Shown: positions 47,799 to 56,048 of the stretch, one piece after another | How positions within the stretch are numbered: the first letter of the stretch is position 1 | Layout of the letters: the number at the start of each line of letters is the position of its first letter | Assembly: GCA_946479925.1 (NCBI GenBank) | Contig: CAMLHK010000001.1 | Coordinates: forward strand, 1-64,000 | DNA length: 64,000 nt | DNA from: an uncultured Lactobacillus sp. | GTDB lineage: Bacteria > Bacillota > Bacilli > Lactobacillales > Lactobacillaceae | Direction: 5' to 3' | Notes under the pieces: generated by a model | What the model was told of the DNA's origin: nothing | Seen by the model: only the letters and a program-made list of their open reading frames with translations | Databases searched by the model: none | Made by a program: the position numbers and the translations under genes

Positions 47799-48365
47799 CT
47801 AGCTTAACGTCAAAGTTAGCGTGAATTCTTCATCACTATCACCTTCAAGTGTTGCTTTATCAAGTAAAGCAACAACTTGCTGGTCTTTAACATCTAAGTC
47901 AAAACTTGATGAGGCAAGTTTTAATTTAACTTCATCATTACTTAACTCAATCTCATTCACATTTCTATTTTTAACCCAGCCCTCAATAATCGGCAATGTG
48001 AACATCACTGTGAAAGGCATTTCTTTATGTGAATTATTTTTGAGATAATACTTAATATCGATCCGGTTGCCTTCAAGAATATAGGTTAAGATCACTTCAA
48101 AATGATACGGAAACTTTTTATAGCTTTCACCATCATCAATTAAGGCCAAACTGACCCGCGAGTCTCCCTTATCTACAACTGTCCAAGGTAAGAGCTTCGC
48201 CCAATTTTCACCTTGGCCGTCACCTAAAAAGGTAACTCCTAATTTCTTTTGCATGTCGCCATCTTTGAAATAATCAATTTGATCATGTTGAGATACAAAG
48301 TTAACTAATTTTGCATCCTTTTCATCGACAGCAGCACGCAAAATAGAACTTTCTATTGTTTGCAT
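47799..48365 (-). CDS. Small aldose-1-epimerase-like beta-sandwich protein
   Basis: A 188-residue protein resembling the C-terminal two-thirds of galactose-mutarotase-like proteins: GDGQGENWAKLLPW, then FPYHFEVILTYILEGNRIDI and MPFTVMFTLPIIEGW. It is shorter than catalytic mutarotases (about 290 or more), and the catalytic His segments (HGFAR and GHPYF types) are not present in their usual places. It may be a non-catalytic sugar-binding relative; this is inference. ATG follows GGAG by six bases. It is a single gene. Confidence 0.6.
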   Translation of the reverse strand: MQTIESSILRAAVDEKDAKLVNFVSQHDQIDYFKDGDMQKKLGVTFLGDGQGENWAKLLPWTVVDKGDSRVSLALIDDGESYKKFPYHFEVILTYILEGNRIDIKYYLKNNSHKEMPFTVMFTLPIIEGWVKNRNVNEIELSNDEVKLKLASSSFDLDVKDQQVVALLDKATLEGDSDEEFTLTLTLS

Positions 48366-48701
48366 AGCTTACTCCAAACTTTCTCCCTTATAGAAAATAG
48401 CATGTAACTGACACTAATGTCAATTCGAGCTTAGAATCCCGCTTTTAGCTAAGTTTAACTGAGAAATTCATTGTGCAAGGATTATACTACAAAACTAATA
48501 TCAGTTATATTAAAAAGATCGGTTAAGCTTTTACTGCAAGCGCTCAATCACCTTTATCAACTGATTTTTTTAAAAAATCAGCCTAAATTATTAGCAAATT
48601 TCGTTATAATATACTATAATACTATTGTTCCCGAGAATATAATTAGTTTTTGGAACAAGTTAATAAGAAAGAGCACCTCAAGCAACTGGGGTGCTTTTTT
48701 G
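48366..48701. other. Intergenic region with palindrome and sRNA-like elements
   Basis: No protein gene was recognised. It holds a 21-bp A/T palindrome CTGATTTTTTTAAAAAATCAG at 48561-48581, two TATAAT boxes (48605-48610, 48615-48620) on the plus strand, a hairpin TGTTCC/GGAACA (48625-48630 with 48652-48657), and a plus-strand terminator at 48672-48700. Confidence 0.5.
48672..48700 (+). terminator. Plus-strand terminator with no upstream gene
   Basis: The stem AGCACCTCA (48672-48680) with TGGGGTGCT (48687-48695) is followed by TTTTTTG. It lies just past the convergent hicB stop; on the minus strand the tail is poor. Confidence 0.75.
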
Positions 48702-48989
48702 TTATATCTCGTAATTCATCCGATCGTGAGATGCTTCTGTCAAATCTGCGGAAACTGGTGCAACAAAGGATCCATCATCAGGAAGCTCTATTTCACTTGC
48801 TTTACTGCACTTCGGCAAATCTGCTTTATTGTACAGTCTGCTTGCCAAAGTATCAGCAGCCATCTTCATCGCTTCTCGAAGACCTTCACCTTCTGTGATA
48901 CCACCTTTGATATCTGGAAAGTGAATCACATATACATCATTTTCTAGTGGCTTAAAAACTGCTGGATACGTAACAATTCGATGATCCAT
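48702..48989 (-). CDS. HicB-family antitoxin-like protein without partner
   Basis: A 95-residue protein with the HicB fold: YPAVFKPLENDVYVIHFPDI, GITEGEGLREAMKMAADTL, then a C-terminal region without an evident HTH. HicB proteins neutralise HicA mRNA interferases, but no HicA (about 60-80 residues, normally directly upstream) is present in 48990-49236; only a seven-residue frame is found. It is thus an orphan, perhaps with a role in regulation or left after toxin loss. ATG follows GGGAGG. Confidence 0.82.
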   Translation of the reverse strand: MDHRIVTYPAVFKPLENDVYVIHFPDIKGGITEGEGLREAMKMAADTLASRLYNKADLPKCSKASEIELPDDGSFVAPVSADLTEASHDRMNYEI

Positions 48990-49180
48990 TTACCCAACCT
49001 CCCTATTGTTTAGTTGTAGTTCATAGCTTTTCCTTTAATACCATCATATACCCAAAAACGGCGAAATAAGAAAAAATTATGAAATTTTTATTTATTCTTT
49101 TGTTTTATATTGGCCGCTTTTCTCAATTAGAACATTGTTAAATAAGGCCTTCACAATGTTCTTTTGCTTAATGTACAAAG

Positions 49181-49215
49181 AAAAACGTTATTGCTAACAA
49201 TGCAATAACGTTTTT
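49181..49215 (-). terminator. Terminator of the DHA2 transporter gene
   Basis: A 14-bp perfect stem (49181-49194 with 49202-49215, AAAAACGTTATTGC/GCAATAACGTTTTT), 22 bp past the stop. Confidence 0.88.
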
Positions 49216-49236
49216 TAGTTTTATTTTAATAATAGA

Positions 49237-50682
49237 TCACTTAGCTGCTTTTTCGTCTTTTTTAAATAGACGCCAGCCACTTAAAACAACAGTTATTAAA
49301 CAAATAATCATTGAAATAATAAATACAACATGCATACCGTAAATAAAAATTTCCGGTTGCTTAGGTAGGTATTCAGTCACACGTGCTCCTTTTGCATGAC
49401 TCATTGCCGCAAACAAGATTGTTGTTGCACTCGAAATACCAATTACCATCCCGAGGTTACGTGAAAGCGAGTTAATACTTCCAGCAACCCCAAGATTCTT
49501 TTGTTCTACTGAACTCATTACTAACGAGTTGTTTGGTGAACTGAAAATACCACTACCAAGTCCCATAATTGCGATACTAATAATAAATAGCCAGATTGAT
49601 GAGTGCAAATTGCATAGCGAGTATCCAATTTGACTAACTAGTAATAATACTAAACCAATAAAAGTAATCAATTTTGGTCCAATTTTATCTGAAAGTGTAC
49701 CCGCAACTGGAGCAGCAAATAATTGAACTACAGGTAAAATCATTAAGATAATACCAGCTTGACTTGGTGCCAAGTGTAACGCATTTTCTAAATAGAATGG
49801 CGTTACCACATTAAAGAAAAAGTTTGTAATAAAAATTAACAATGCACACAACAAACTAACTGAAAAGTCTGGATTCTTGAACAAATTGAATTGTAATAAT
49901 GGATTGGTTGTATGATTTTCAGTATAGACAAACCAAATGAAACTAATTAGTCCAATTATTAACATTGTTAAAACTGGTACAGAAGTAAAACCTAATTGTT
50001 GACCTAAGAAGATTCCACCAAATAAAGTAATCATCCCTAGTGCAAAGCCAAATGAGCCCTTCTTATCCAATACTGCATTGGTAAAAGTAATATCTTTTGG
50101 TAGGAAGATTGCGCCAATAATTGCAGCAATAATGCCAACAGGAACATTCAACCAGAAAATGTATGACCATGACAGGTGACTCAAAATTAGGCCACCCAAG
50201 CCAGGACCAGCAATTGAACCTAAGGCAACAAATGAACCAATTGTTCCTAGCGCTTTCCCACGTTCAGTTGATGGGAAAATTTCAGTAATAATTCCATTAT
50301 TGGTTGCCATTGTCATTGCGGCACCAAACGCCTGAATTGCACGTGAAACTAACAAAAATACCAGATTAACTCTAAATCCCGATAAAAGTGAACCAGCAAT
50401 AAAGAAGATAGCACCTAGACGGAAGATTTTAATTTTCCCGTGAAGATCACTCAATTTACCGAAGAATAAAATAAAACTACAAACAACAATTAAATATAAT
50501 GAAACAACCCATTCGGACTGACTCATCGAAATGTTCAAATTTTTACTAATAACTGGTAAAGCGATATTAACAATCGTTCCATCTAAAGTTGACATAAAGG
50601 TAAATAACCCGACTGCCACTAAGATCCACCATCTATTTTTTTGCACTTTTTCGTCAGTCTGATAACTCAAAGCTTGTGTCAT
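49237..50682 (-). CDS. MFS multidrug transporter, DHA2 (14-TM) family
   Basis: A 481-residue major facilitator with about 14 membrane segments. Motif A is GKLSDLHGKIKIF, motif C the GSIAGPGLGG segment, and the start carries LDGTIVNIALPVI (motif D1), all typical of drug:H+ antiporters of the EmrB/QacA type. The frame reaches a TTG at 50700; ATG 50682, ten bases after GAGGA, is preferred. It probably extrudes a hydrophobic compound; substrate unknown. A palindrome AGGTACCT lies just downstream of its promoter -10. Confidence 0.92.
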   Translation of the reverse strand: MTQALSYQTDEKVQKNRWWILVAVGLFTFMSTLDGTIVNIALPVISKNLNISMSQSEWVVSLYLIVVCSFILFFGKLSDLHGKIKIFRLGAIFFIAGSLLSGFRVNLVFLLVSRAIQAFGAAMTMATNNGIITEIFPSTERGKALGTIGSFVALGSIAGPGLGGLILSHLSWSYIFWLNVPVGIIAAIIGAIFLPKDITFTNAVLDKKGSFGFALGMITLFGGIFLGQQLGFTSVPVLTMLIIGLISFIWFVYTENHTTNPLLQFNLFKNPDFSVSLLCALLIFITNFFFNVVTPFYLENALHLAPSQAGIILMILPVVQLFAAPVAGTLSDKIGPKLITFIGLVLLLVSQIGYSLCNLHSSIWLFIISIAIMGLGSGIFSSPNNSLVMSSVEQKNLGVAGSINSLSRNLGMVIGISSATTILFAAMSHAKGARVTEYLPKQPEIFIYGMHVVFIISMIICLITVVLSGWRLFKKDEKAAK

Positions 50683-50717
50683 TTTTACAGATCCTCTCAA
50701 TTTTTGGAATTTAGTTA

Positions 50718-50763
50718 GGTACCTTAATTAGTTAAATTATACTCCTATTTTCTTTTGTGCCAA
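50718..50763 (-). promoter_or_regulatory. Promoter and possible operator of the DHA2 gene
   Basis: On the minus strand -35 TTGGCA (50758-50763), a 16-bp spacer and -10 TATAAT (50736-50741). The perfect palindrome AGGTACCT (50718-50725) within an imperfect dyad falls at the start of the transcript, where a TetR/MarR repressor could bind; no regulator gene is adjacent. Confidence 0.55.
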
Positions 50764-51092
50764 GTAGAAAAATAAGTCAACTTCACTTTTTGTGTAAACG
50801 TTTAAAATAGCGCTACTGGTCCTTACTTGCCTATGTGCCTGATGAAGCAACCAGAGTTAAAAACTAAGGCTGTTGGCGAAACAACTTAACTTATATATAC
50901 CAAAACCTGGATGTAAGCTTAAAGCATCCAGGTTTTCATTACCGAGATTTATCATCTTTGTAAACCCAAACATTTGTATTACAATTAAACTAACCTAATT
51001 AAAGAAAGAAGATAGCAATCATGTGGATTATTAAAATTAAAACAGCGAATATTAAATAAACAAACTAAAGATTTACGTAGAAAGAGGAACAA
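50764..51092. other. Leader region upstream of hflX
   Basis: No long gene. On the plus strand: a short reading frame of 18 codons (50833-50889) without a good ribosome site, an intrinsic terminator (50902-50936), a promoter (TTGTAA 50958-50963, 16 bp, TACAAT 50980-50985), and a 12-codon frame (51021-51059) before the hflX ribosome site. Confidence 0.5.
50902..50938 (+). terminator. Terminator in the hflX upstream region
   Basis: A 12-bp perfect stem, AAAACCTGGATG (50902-50913) with CATCCAGGTTTT (50925-50936), follows about 100 bp of unassigned sequence. It ends a short leader or sRNA transcript, or is a relic. Confidence 0.8.
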
Positions 51093-52358
51093 ATGATTGA
51101 TAATACCCCTCGTAAAGTTAAAGCTTATCTCGCCGGCGTTAATTTAGATGATTCGAATTTTGATTACTATATGACCGAGCTTGCTAACTTGGCTCAAGCT
51201 GCCAATATGGAAGTTGTCGGACAATCAAGACAAAACTTAGAGCACGTGGTTGCAGGAACTTATTTTGGTCTGGGAAAAATCAATGAAATAAAAGATATGG
51301 CACATGGTTTAAAAGCTGAAGTGCTTGTTTTAAATGATGAGTTATCCCCAGTGCAGATTCGCAATTTAGAAAAAATGACAAAATTACGTGTTATTGACCG
51401 CACTGAACTTATTCTAGAAATTTTTTCAAGTCGTGCTCGTACAAAACAGGCTAAACTGCAGGTCCAGTTAGCTCAGTTAGAGTATGAATTGCCGCGATTG
51501 CACCCGTCAGAAAATAATTTAGATCAGCAACGTGGCGGTGGTTTTGCCAACCGTGGTGCTGGTGAATCAAAATTGGAATTAAATCGAAGAACAATCGGCA
51601 AGCAAATTACGATAATTAAAAAAGAACTTAGCGCTATTTCTGGGCAAGAAGAAATCAAAGCAAAACGCCGCAACCAGACTCATATTCCCAAAGTTGCTTT
51701 AGTCGGTTATACAAATGCTGGTAAATCAACTACGATGAACGGCTTACTGGAAGAATTTTCTAAAGAAAATGACGAAAAGCAAGTTTTTGTTAAAGACATG
51801 CTATTTGCAACACTGGATACTAGCGTACGGCGAATTGAGCTAAGTAATAACTTCAGCTTTATTCTTTCTGATACAGTTGGCTTCATTTCTAAATTGCCAC
51901 ACAATCTAATTGAATCCTTTAAGGCAACCTTACAGGAAGTTAAGGATGCTGATTTATTGATTAACATTGTTGATTCGTCAGATTCAAACATGATTCAAAT
52001 GATTCGAACCACACAGAATGTTTTGAGCGAAATTGGCGTTAAGGATGTGCCAATGATTACCGCATATAACAAGGCCGATAAAACCGATCGAAATTATCCG
52101 CAAATTGAGGGCAGCGGCATTTTATATTCAGCAACTGATTCTGAATCGATTAAGCTGCTCGCCCAATTAATTACTAAACGTGTTTTTGCAAGTTACCGAA
52201 AAGTTAATTTAGTTGTGCCACTGGCTGATGGAAAAGCATTGGCTAACCTACATGAATACGCACAAATTATTTTGGAAGAATATAAAACTGATGGAGTCCA
52301 TGTAACAGCCAGATTAGCTCCTGAAAAACGGGCTCAGTTCCATCAATATATTGTTTAG
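51093..52358 (+). CDS. hflX: HflX-type ribosome-associated GTPase
   Basis: A 421-residue GTPase. The N-terminal HflX domain (VVGQSRQNLEHVVAGTYFG) contains the coiled coil with QLAQLEYELPRL and RGGGFANRGAGE. The G domain carries P-loop GYTNAGKST near residue 205, DTVGFI (G3) and NKAD (G4, in YNKADKTD). HflX splits stalled or heat-damaged ribosomes, and some relatives give macrolide/lincosamide tolerance. ATG follows AGAGGAA. Single gene with a terminator at 52367-52394 and a complex leader. Confidence 0.95.
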   Translation: MIDNTPRKVKAYLAGVNLDDSNFDYYMTELANLAQAANMEVVGQSRQNLEHVVAGTYFGLGKINEIKDMAHGLKAEVLVLNDELSPVQIRNLEKMTKLRVIDRTELILEIFSSRARTKQAKLQVQLAQLEYELPRLHPSENNLDQQRGGGFANRGAGESKLELNRRTIGKQITIIKKELSAISGQEEIKAKRRNQTHIPKVALVGYTNAGKSTTMNGLLEEFSKENDEKQVFVKDMLFATLDTSVRRIELSNNFSFILSDTVGFISKLPHNLIESFKATLQEVKDADLLINIVDSSDSNMIQMIRTTQNVLSEIGVKDVPMITAYNKADKTDRNYPQIEGSGILYSATDSESIKLLAQLITKRVFASYRKVNLVVPLADGKALANLHEYAQIILEEYKTDGVHVTARLAPEKRAQFHQYIV

Positions 52359-52366
52359 AAAACACA

Positions 52367-52394
52367 AAAAGGTCACGCAAATGCGTGACCTTTT
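52367..52394. terminator. Bidirectional terminator between hflX and the NlpC/P60 genes
   Basis: A 13-bp perfect stem, AAAAGGTCACGCA (52367-52379) with TGCGTGACCTTTT (52382-52394). Confidence 0.9.
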
Positions 52395-52406
52395 ATTATT
52401 TTATTT

Positions 52407-53288
52407 TTATTGAATGACACGTTTAGCAACACAAGGATAAAAGTATGAACTAATTGTATCAAGAACCACACCCTTATCAGGAGTAGAAGCATGAACATAC
52501 TGATTATTTCCAATATAAATCCCAATATGATATGGAGCATCAACTGAGCCCCAATATAACAAATCACCAGGCTGTAACTGATCCATTGAAACTGTTGTAC
52601 CCATTTTTACTTGATCAGTAGTTACGCGGGGCAATTGTACCCCACCTACTTTGCTATAGATTGATTGCACCAATCCAGAACAGTCATAAGCATCCGGACC
52701 ATTTCCGCCCCAAACATAACCCTTGCCGACCTGACTCTTAGCCAATTTAACAACTGCTTGTTGCCGCTGTGCTGCACTGCCAGTGGCTGCTGGTGCCGTG
52801 GCTGCAGGCAATGAACTAGGATTTTTTGGGGCTTGACTAGGTTTTTTAGGCTTCTTTGTCACACTAGTTGGTTTTGGCGTAACCTCTTTATTTGTTTGCT
52901 TAGGTTGCTTTTGTTTCTTAGCCTTTTTGTCTTTTTTATTATTAGCTGACTTATCATTAGATTCATTATCCTCACCATCTAAATCTTTAGTATAGCGGGC
53001 TTCAATCCATTCATTGTCGCCAATTTTATACCATAAGTTGCCTTTTTTATCGACGGCAGTTTCAGCAACATTCCATTTGCTATTGTTTTTAGCGCGGAAG
53101 CTAATCAACTGGCCTTTTTGATAATTTGTCCATATTTTAACATCCTTACCTGGTAAGTAATTTATTTGGACGCGTTTAATTGGCGCTTTTAAAGTAGCTG
53201 CATTCACTATTTTCTGTGGTGCAATTGTGGCGACTCCAGTCAGTGTCATCGCCGTCGCAAGACCTATTTTTAAAAAATTACGTCTCAT
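52407..53288 (-). CDS. Secreted NlpC/P60 endopeptidase with N-terminal SH3-like domain and Lys/Pro linker
   Basis: A 293-residue exported peptidoglycan hydrolase. Signal peptide to about residue 32; a wall-binding SH3-like domain (about 40-105; VQINYLPGKDVKIWTNYQ); a low-complexity Lys/Pro/Thr linker (about 108-170); then an NlpC/P60 domain with Cys in YDCSGLV, His in YHIGIYIG and a final His/Asn region YVHAST. ATG 53288 fits the AAGGAG site better than TTG 53297. First of three tandem paralogues in the order of the map; such proteins are often S-layer-associated in this group. Confidence 0.92.
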   Translation of the reverse strand: MRRNFLKIGLATAMTLTGVATIAPQKIVNAATLKAPIKRVQINYLPGKDVKIWTNYQKGQLISFRAKNNSKWNVAETAVDKKGNLWYKIGDNEWIEARYTKDLDGEDNESNDKSANNKKDKKAKKQKQPKQTNKEVTPKPTSVTKKPKKPSQAPKNPSSLPAATAPAATGSAAQRQQAVVKLAKSQVGKGYVWGGNGPDAYDCSGLVQSIYSKVGGVQLPRVTTDQVKMGTTVSMDQLQPGDLLYWGSVDAPYHIGIYIGNNQYVHASTPDKGVVLDTISSYFYPCVAKRVIQ

Positions 53289-53399
53289 TAAATTCAATCT
53301 CCTTCTGGTAGCTCGATGTGGTCATAAATTAGTACCTCACTTTTTATTTTAACTGGTTAAATTTATTTATCAAGCGGCACCGATCAAAAGAACAAAATA

Positions 53400-53430
53400 A
53401 AAAACACTTAGACCTAAAATCTAAGTGTTT
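53400..53430 (-). terminator. Terminator of the middle NlpC/P60 gene
   Basis: An 11-bp stem, AAACACTTAGA (53402-53412) with TCTAAGTGTTT (53420-53430), with a T run on the minus strand. Confidence 0.85.
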
Positions 53431-53441
53431 AGCCTGTTAAT

Positions 53442-54179
53442 CTAATTAAGTACACGTTTAGCAACTGAAGGGTAAAAGTATGAGCTAATGCTTTCTTTTA
53501 CAACACCTTGAGCGGGGGTTGCGGCATGAACATATTGGTTATCACCAACATAAATACCAACGTGATAAGGTGAGGAAGCTGAACCCCAGAATAACAAATC
53601 ACCTGGTTTTAAGTTCTTCATTGAAACAGTTTTACCCTTTTTTACTTGAGAATAAGTTGTACGGCTAATGTCAAGTCCAGCTTTACTATATACATATTGT
53701 GCCAGGCCAGAGCAATCAAAACCGTTAGGACCGTTCCCGCCCCACGTATAAGGCTTACCAATTACTGCGTTTGCAGCATTAACAACCTTATTTACTTGCT
53801 TCGAAGATGAAATCACACTGTTTGCGGTGTTAGAAGCATTCTGTTGCTTAATCTTTTTATTAGCATCGACAACATACCGGGCTTGAATCCATTTTCCTTC
53901 ACCAATTTGATACCATGTCTTTCTTTTAGCATCAACTGCGGTACTTAAGATGTCTACTGTTTCACCGTGCTGAACTCGTTCACCAGTGAAACTTGGGTTA
54001 TTATAATCGTCCCAAATATTAACACCATAGCCTGGAACATAGTTGATTTTCACCTTATTAGTTGCAGCTTGAACATGCCTAGTGGCGGAATTTGAATTGC
54101 CAGCATTTACTGCTCCTAAACCAGTAATGGTTAGAGCTGCAGCCGTAGTAAATTTTACCAAATTGCTCTTAACTTTCAA
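53442..54179 (-). CDS. Secreted NlpC/P60 endopeptidase with SH3-like domain
   Basis: A 245-residue exported protein, paralogue of its neighbours. Signal peptide to about residue 38, an SH3-like domain (VKINYVPGYGVNIWDDY ... KTWYQIGEGKWIQARYV), a short linker rich in Asn/Ser, then NlpC/P60 with FDCSGLAQ, YHVGIYVG and YVHAAT. The start is TTG 54179, eight bases after GGGGG. The catalytic Cys and His are intact, so it should cut peptidoglycan stem peptides. Confidence 0.92.
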   Translation of the reverse strand: MKVKSNLVKFTTAAALTITGLGAVNAGNSNSATRHVQAATNKVKINYVPGYGVNIWDDYNNPSFTGERVQHGETVDILSTAVDAKRKTWYQIGEGKWIQARYVVDANKKIKQQNASNTANSVISSSKQVNKVVNAANAVIGKPYTWGGNGPNGFDCSGLAQYVYSKAGLDISRTTYSQVKKGKTVSMKNLKPGDLLFWGSASSPYHVGIYVGDNQYVHAATPAQGVVKESISSYFYPSVAKRVLN

Positions 54180-54301
54180 TCAAATTGCCCCCGTATTGTT
54201 TTCAATATTTTAATATGCTAATTACTTTATTTAGTCTCACGGAGTCAATTTTACTTCAGCTATGTTACAAACCCATTACAAAAATGATACCAAGACGTAA
54301 A

Positions 54302-54331
54302 AAACCTCACAAAGCTAAATTTGTGAGGTTT
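54302..54331 (-). terminator. Terminator of the short NlpC/P60 gene
   Basis: A 12-bp perfect stem, AAACCTCACAAA (54302-54313) with TTTGTGAGGTTT (54320-54331), with a T run on the minus strand. Confidence 0.88.
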
Positions 54332-54377
54332 GAGTTGTTATCATTTTATGAGAAAGGCCAAAATGGGCAGAAACTAA

Positions 54378-54869
54378 TTATTCAATGACACGCTTTGCAG
54401 CTGACGGATAAAAGTAAGTGCTAATTGGCTGCTTTATCACACCTTGAGCAGGTGTAGCAGCGTGGACATACTGATTTGCACCAACATAAATTCCAACATG
54501 ATACGGTGAAGCGGCAGACCCCCAAAAAAGCAAGTCGCCTTTTTTAAGTTTTTTCATTGAAACAGCTTTACCCAAAGTAACTTGTGAGTAAGTTGTTCTT
54601 GGTAAAATAGCTGCGCCTGAACTCTTATAGACATATTGAACTAATCCTGAACAATCAAAGGCATAAGGACCTGTTGCACCAAACACATAGCCCTTACCAA
54701 CTTGTTTTTTAGCAAGTTTGGCAACTGAATTACGCTTTTGCGTAACAGTACTTGCTTCAACTTCGGTTGCTGTGGCTGCAGATACCTTGCCGACGGTCAT
54801 GATTCCTATAAAAAATATAGCTACTAAAGCAACTAACTTAACTAAACTTTGTCTATGTCCGTGTTCCAA
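54378..54869 (-). CDS. Minimal secreted NlpC/P60 endopeptidase
   Basis: A 163-residue protein with a signal peptide (to about residue 32) and an NlpC/P60 domain directly after it; the SH3-like domain of the two neighbours is absent. FDCSGLVQ, YHVGIYVG and YVHAAT keep the catalytic Cys/His. TTG start behind GGAAAGAG. It lies upstream of, but is terminated separately from, its paralogues, so each of the three can be expressed independently. Confidence 0.9.
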   Translation of the reverse strand: MEHGHRQSLVKLVALVAIFFIGIMTVGKVSAATATEVEASTVTQKRNSVAKLAKKQVGKGYVFGATGPYAFDCSGLVQYVYKSSGAAILPRTTYSQVTLGKAVSMKKLKKGDLLFWGSAASPYHVGIYVGANQYVHAATPAQGVIKQPISTYFYPSAAKRVIE

Positions 54870-55004
54870 AACTAATCTCTTTCCTAATATCTAATCTCTT
54901 TCTCAACAGTCTATATAATACTTATTGAATGTTACACGATCATTGCAAACGAACTACAAAACATTTAGAAATTTATAGGAAAGACGGTATTTATGTAATT
55001 TTCA

Positions 55005-55553
55005 CTATAAAACTTGACAATTTGTAACAATTTCACGCAATTTTTGCTGCGTTTGTGCCCAATCATCATTTATCAAGATGTGCGCATCTGCCATTAGTTC
55101 TTCTGGCAAGGCATTTAGTTCACTACCACTGAGACGCTCATTGATTTTTTCTGGAGTATCACCACGTTCCAATAGACGCTTGCGTAACTCTTCCTTAGTG
55201 CTTGTTGTAATATACAAAAAATAGACTTGCTCCTTTAGCTCATTAATATAGGAAGCAGCTCCTTTGATATCAACTATCAGTGAAACCACTTGATGGTTTT
55301 TCCAAGCAGCATCAAGTGCTTCCTTACTTGAGCCATACTGATATGATCCATATTTAACATGCTCAAAAAAGTGAAGCTTTTTGAAGCTACTTTCACTTTC
55401 AAAATAATAAGATTTATCTGGACTTTCTCCCTTACGCATTGGTCTTGTAGTATGTGTTACAACACGTGGAATAGCAAATTCCTTGGTTAAATAATCCGAA
55501 ATTGTCGTTTTACCTGCTCCACTCGGACCGGCAATCAAAATTAATTTTCGCAA
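55005..55553 (-). CDS. Guanylate-kinase-like P-loop protein
   Basis: A 182-residue protein of the GuKc fold with P-loop GPSGAGKTT (residues 9-17) and the GMP-binding segment THTTRPMRKGE. It is close to but distinct from housekeeping Gmk; lactobacilli often carry such a short paralogue. It may phosphorylate GMP/dGMP or have another kinase role. TTG start after AAGGAAG. It is a single gene in the minus orientation. Confidence 0.82.
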   Translation of the reverse strand: MRKLILIAGPSGAGKTTISDYLTKEFAIPRVVTHTTRPMRKGESPDKSYYFESESSFKKLHFFEHVKYGSYQYGSSKEALDAAWKNHQVVSLIVDIKGAASYINELKEQVYFLYITTSTKEELRKRLLERGDTPEKINERLSGSELNALPEELMADAHILINDDWAQTQQKLREIVTNCQVL

Positions 55554-55647
55554 AATCCAGGCTTCCTTTACTTGAAAACAATTGCTTTTTATAATAATAT
55601 CTTTCTATTATAAATAAACATGGGTAAGAGAGGAAGTAAAACTCATC

Positions 55648-55965
55648 ATGAAAAAATCAGATGTAAAAATAGATGACATTCTTAGTGCAAAATCCGAAGA
55701 AGAACTTACCAAACCGTTTTTAGGCAAAGTAGAAAAAATTTACGAAAATTCTGCCCTGTTGACAATTATCGACTATGACGAAGTTGACGATACTGCAGTC
55801 AGCGACCTTAACCAAAAAATCGTAGTTAATTTTAAAAACCTTAAAGAGGCACCTAAACGCAAAATCAAAGAAATTCAGGCTAAGGCTACAAGCGATATTA
55901 AGGTTGAAAAAATTGCCAAAGTAGAAGATGAACAAAAAGTTGACGATAAAAAAGCTGAAAAGTAA
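55648..55965 (+). CDS. DUF2187/YkvS-like small protein with charged tail
   Basis: A 105-residue protein. The middle (FLGKVEKIYENSALLTI ... KIVVNFKNLK) resembles the DUF2187/YkvS fold, seen in Firmicutes as a short beta-barrel of unknown function. The last ~35 residues are a Lys/Glu/Asp-rich tail without other features. ATG follows AGAGGAAG. It is a single gene ended by the hairpin at 55999-56030. Function unknown. Confidence 0.65.
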   Translation: MKKSDVKIDDILSAKSEEELTKPFLGKVEKIYENSALLTIIDYDEVDDTAVSDLNQKIVVNFKNLKEAPKRKIKEIQAKATSDIKVEKIAKVEDEQKVDDKKAEK

Positions 55966-55998
55966 TTTAACAGGGAGCAGTTTTTAAAAATTAATATT

Positions 55999-56030
55999 AA
56001 AAAGGTCTCATATCATAATGAGACCTTTTT
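55999..56030. terminator. Bidirectional terminator
   Basis: A 13-bp perfect stem, AAAAAGGTCTCAT (55999-56011) with ATGAGACCTTTTT (56018-56030), between convergent small genes. Confidence 0.88.
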
Positions 56031-56048
56031 GTTTGGATATTTTTCCAG

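Noticed and set aside
50833..50860. Resemblance to the SAM-I riboswitch core (TGATGAAGCAACC)
   Set aside because: Only a short stretch is alike; the flanking S-box segments and pairing are absent, and the downstream gene is a GTPase.
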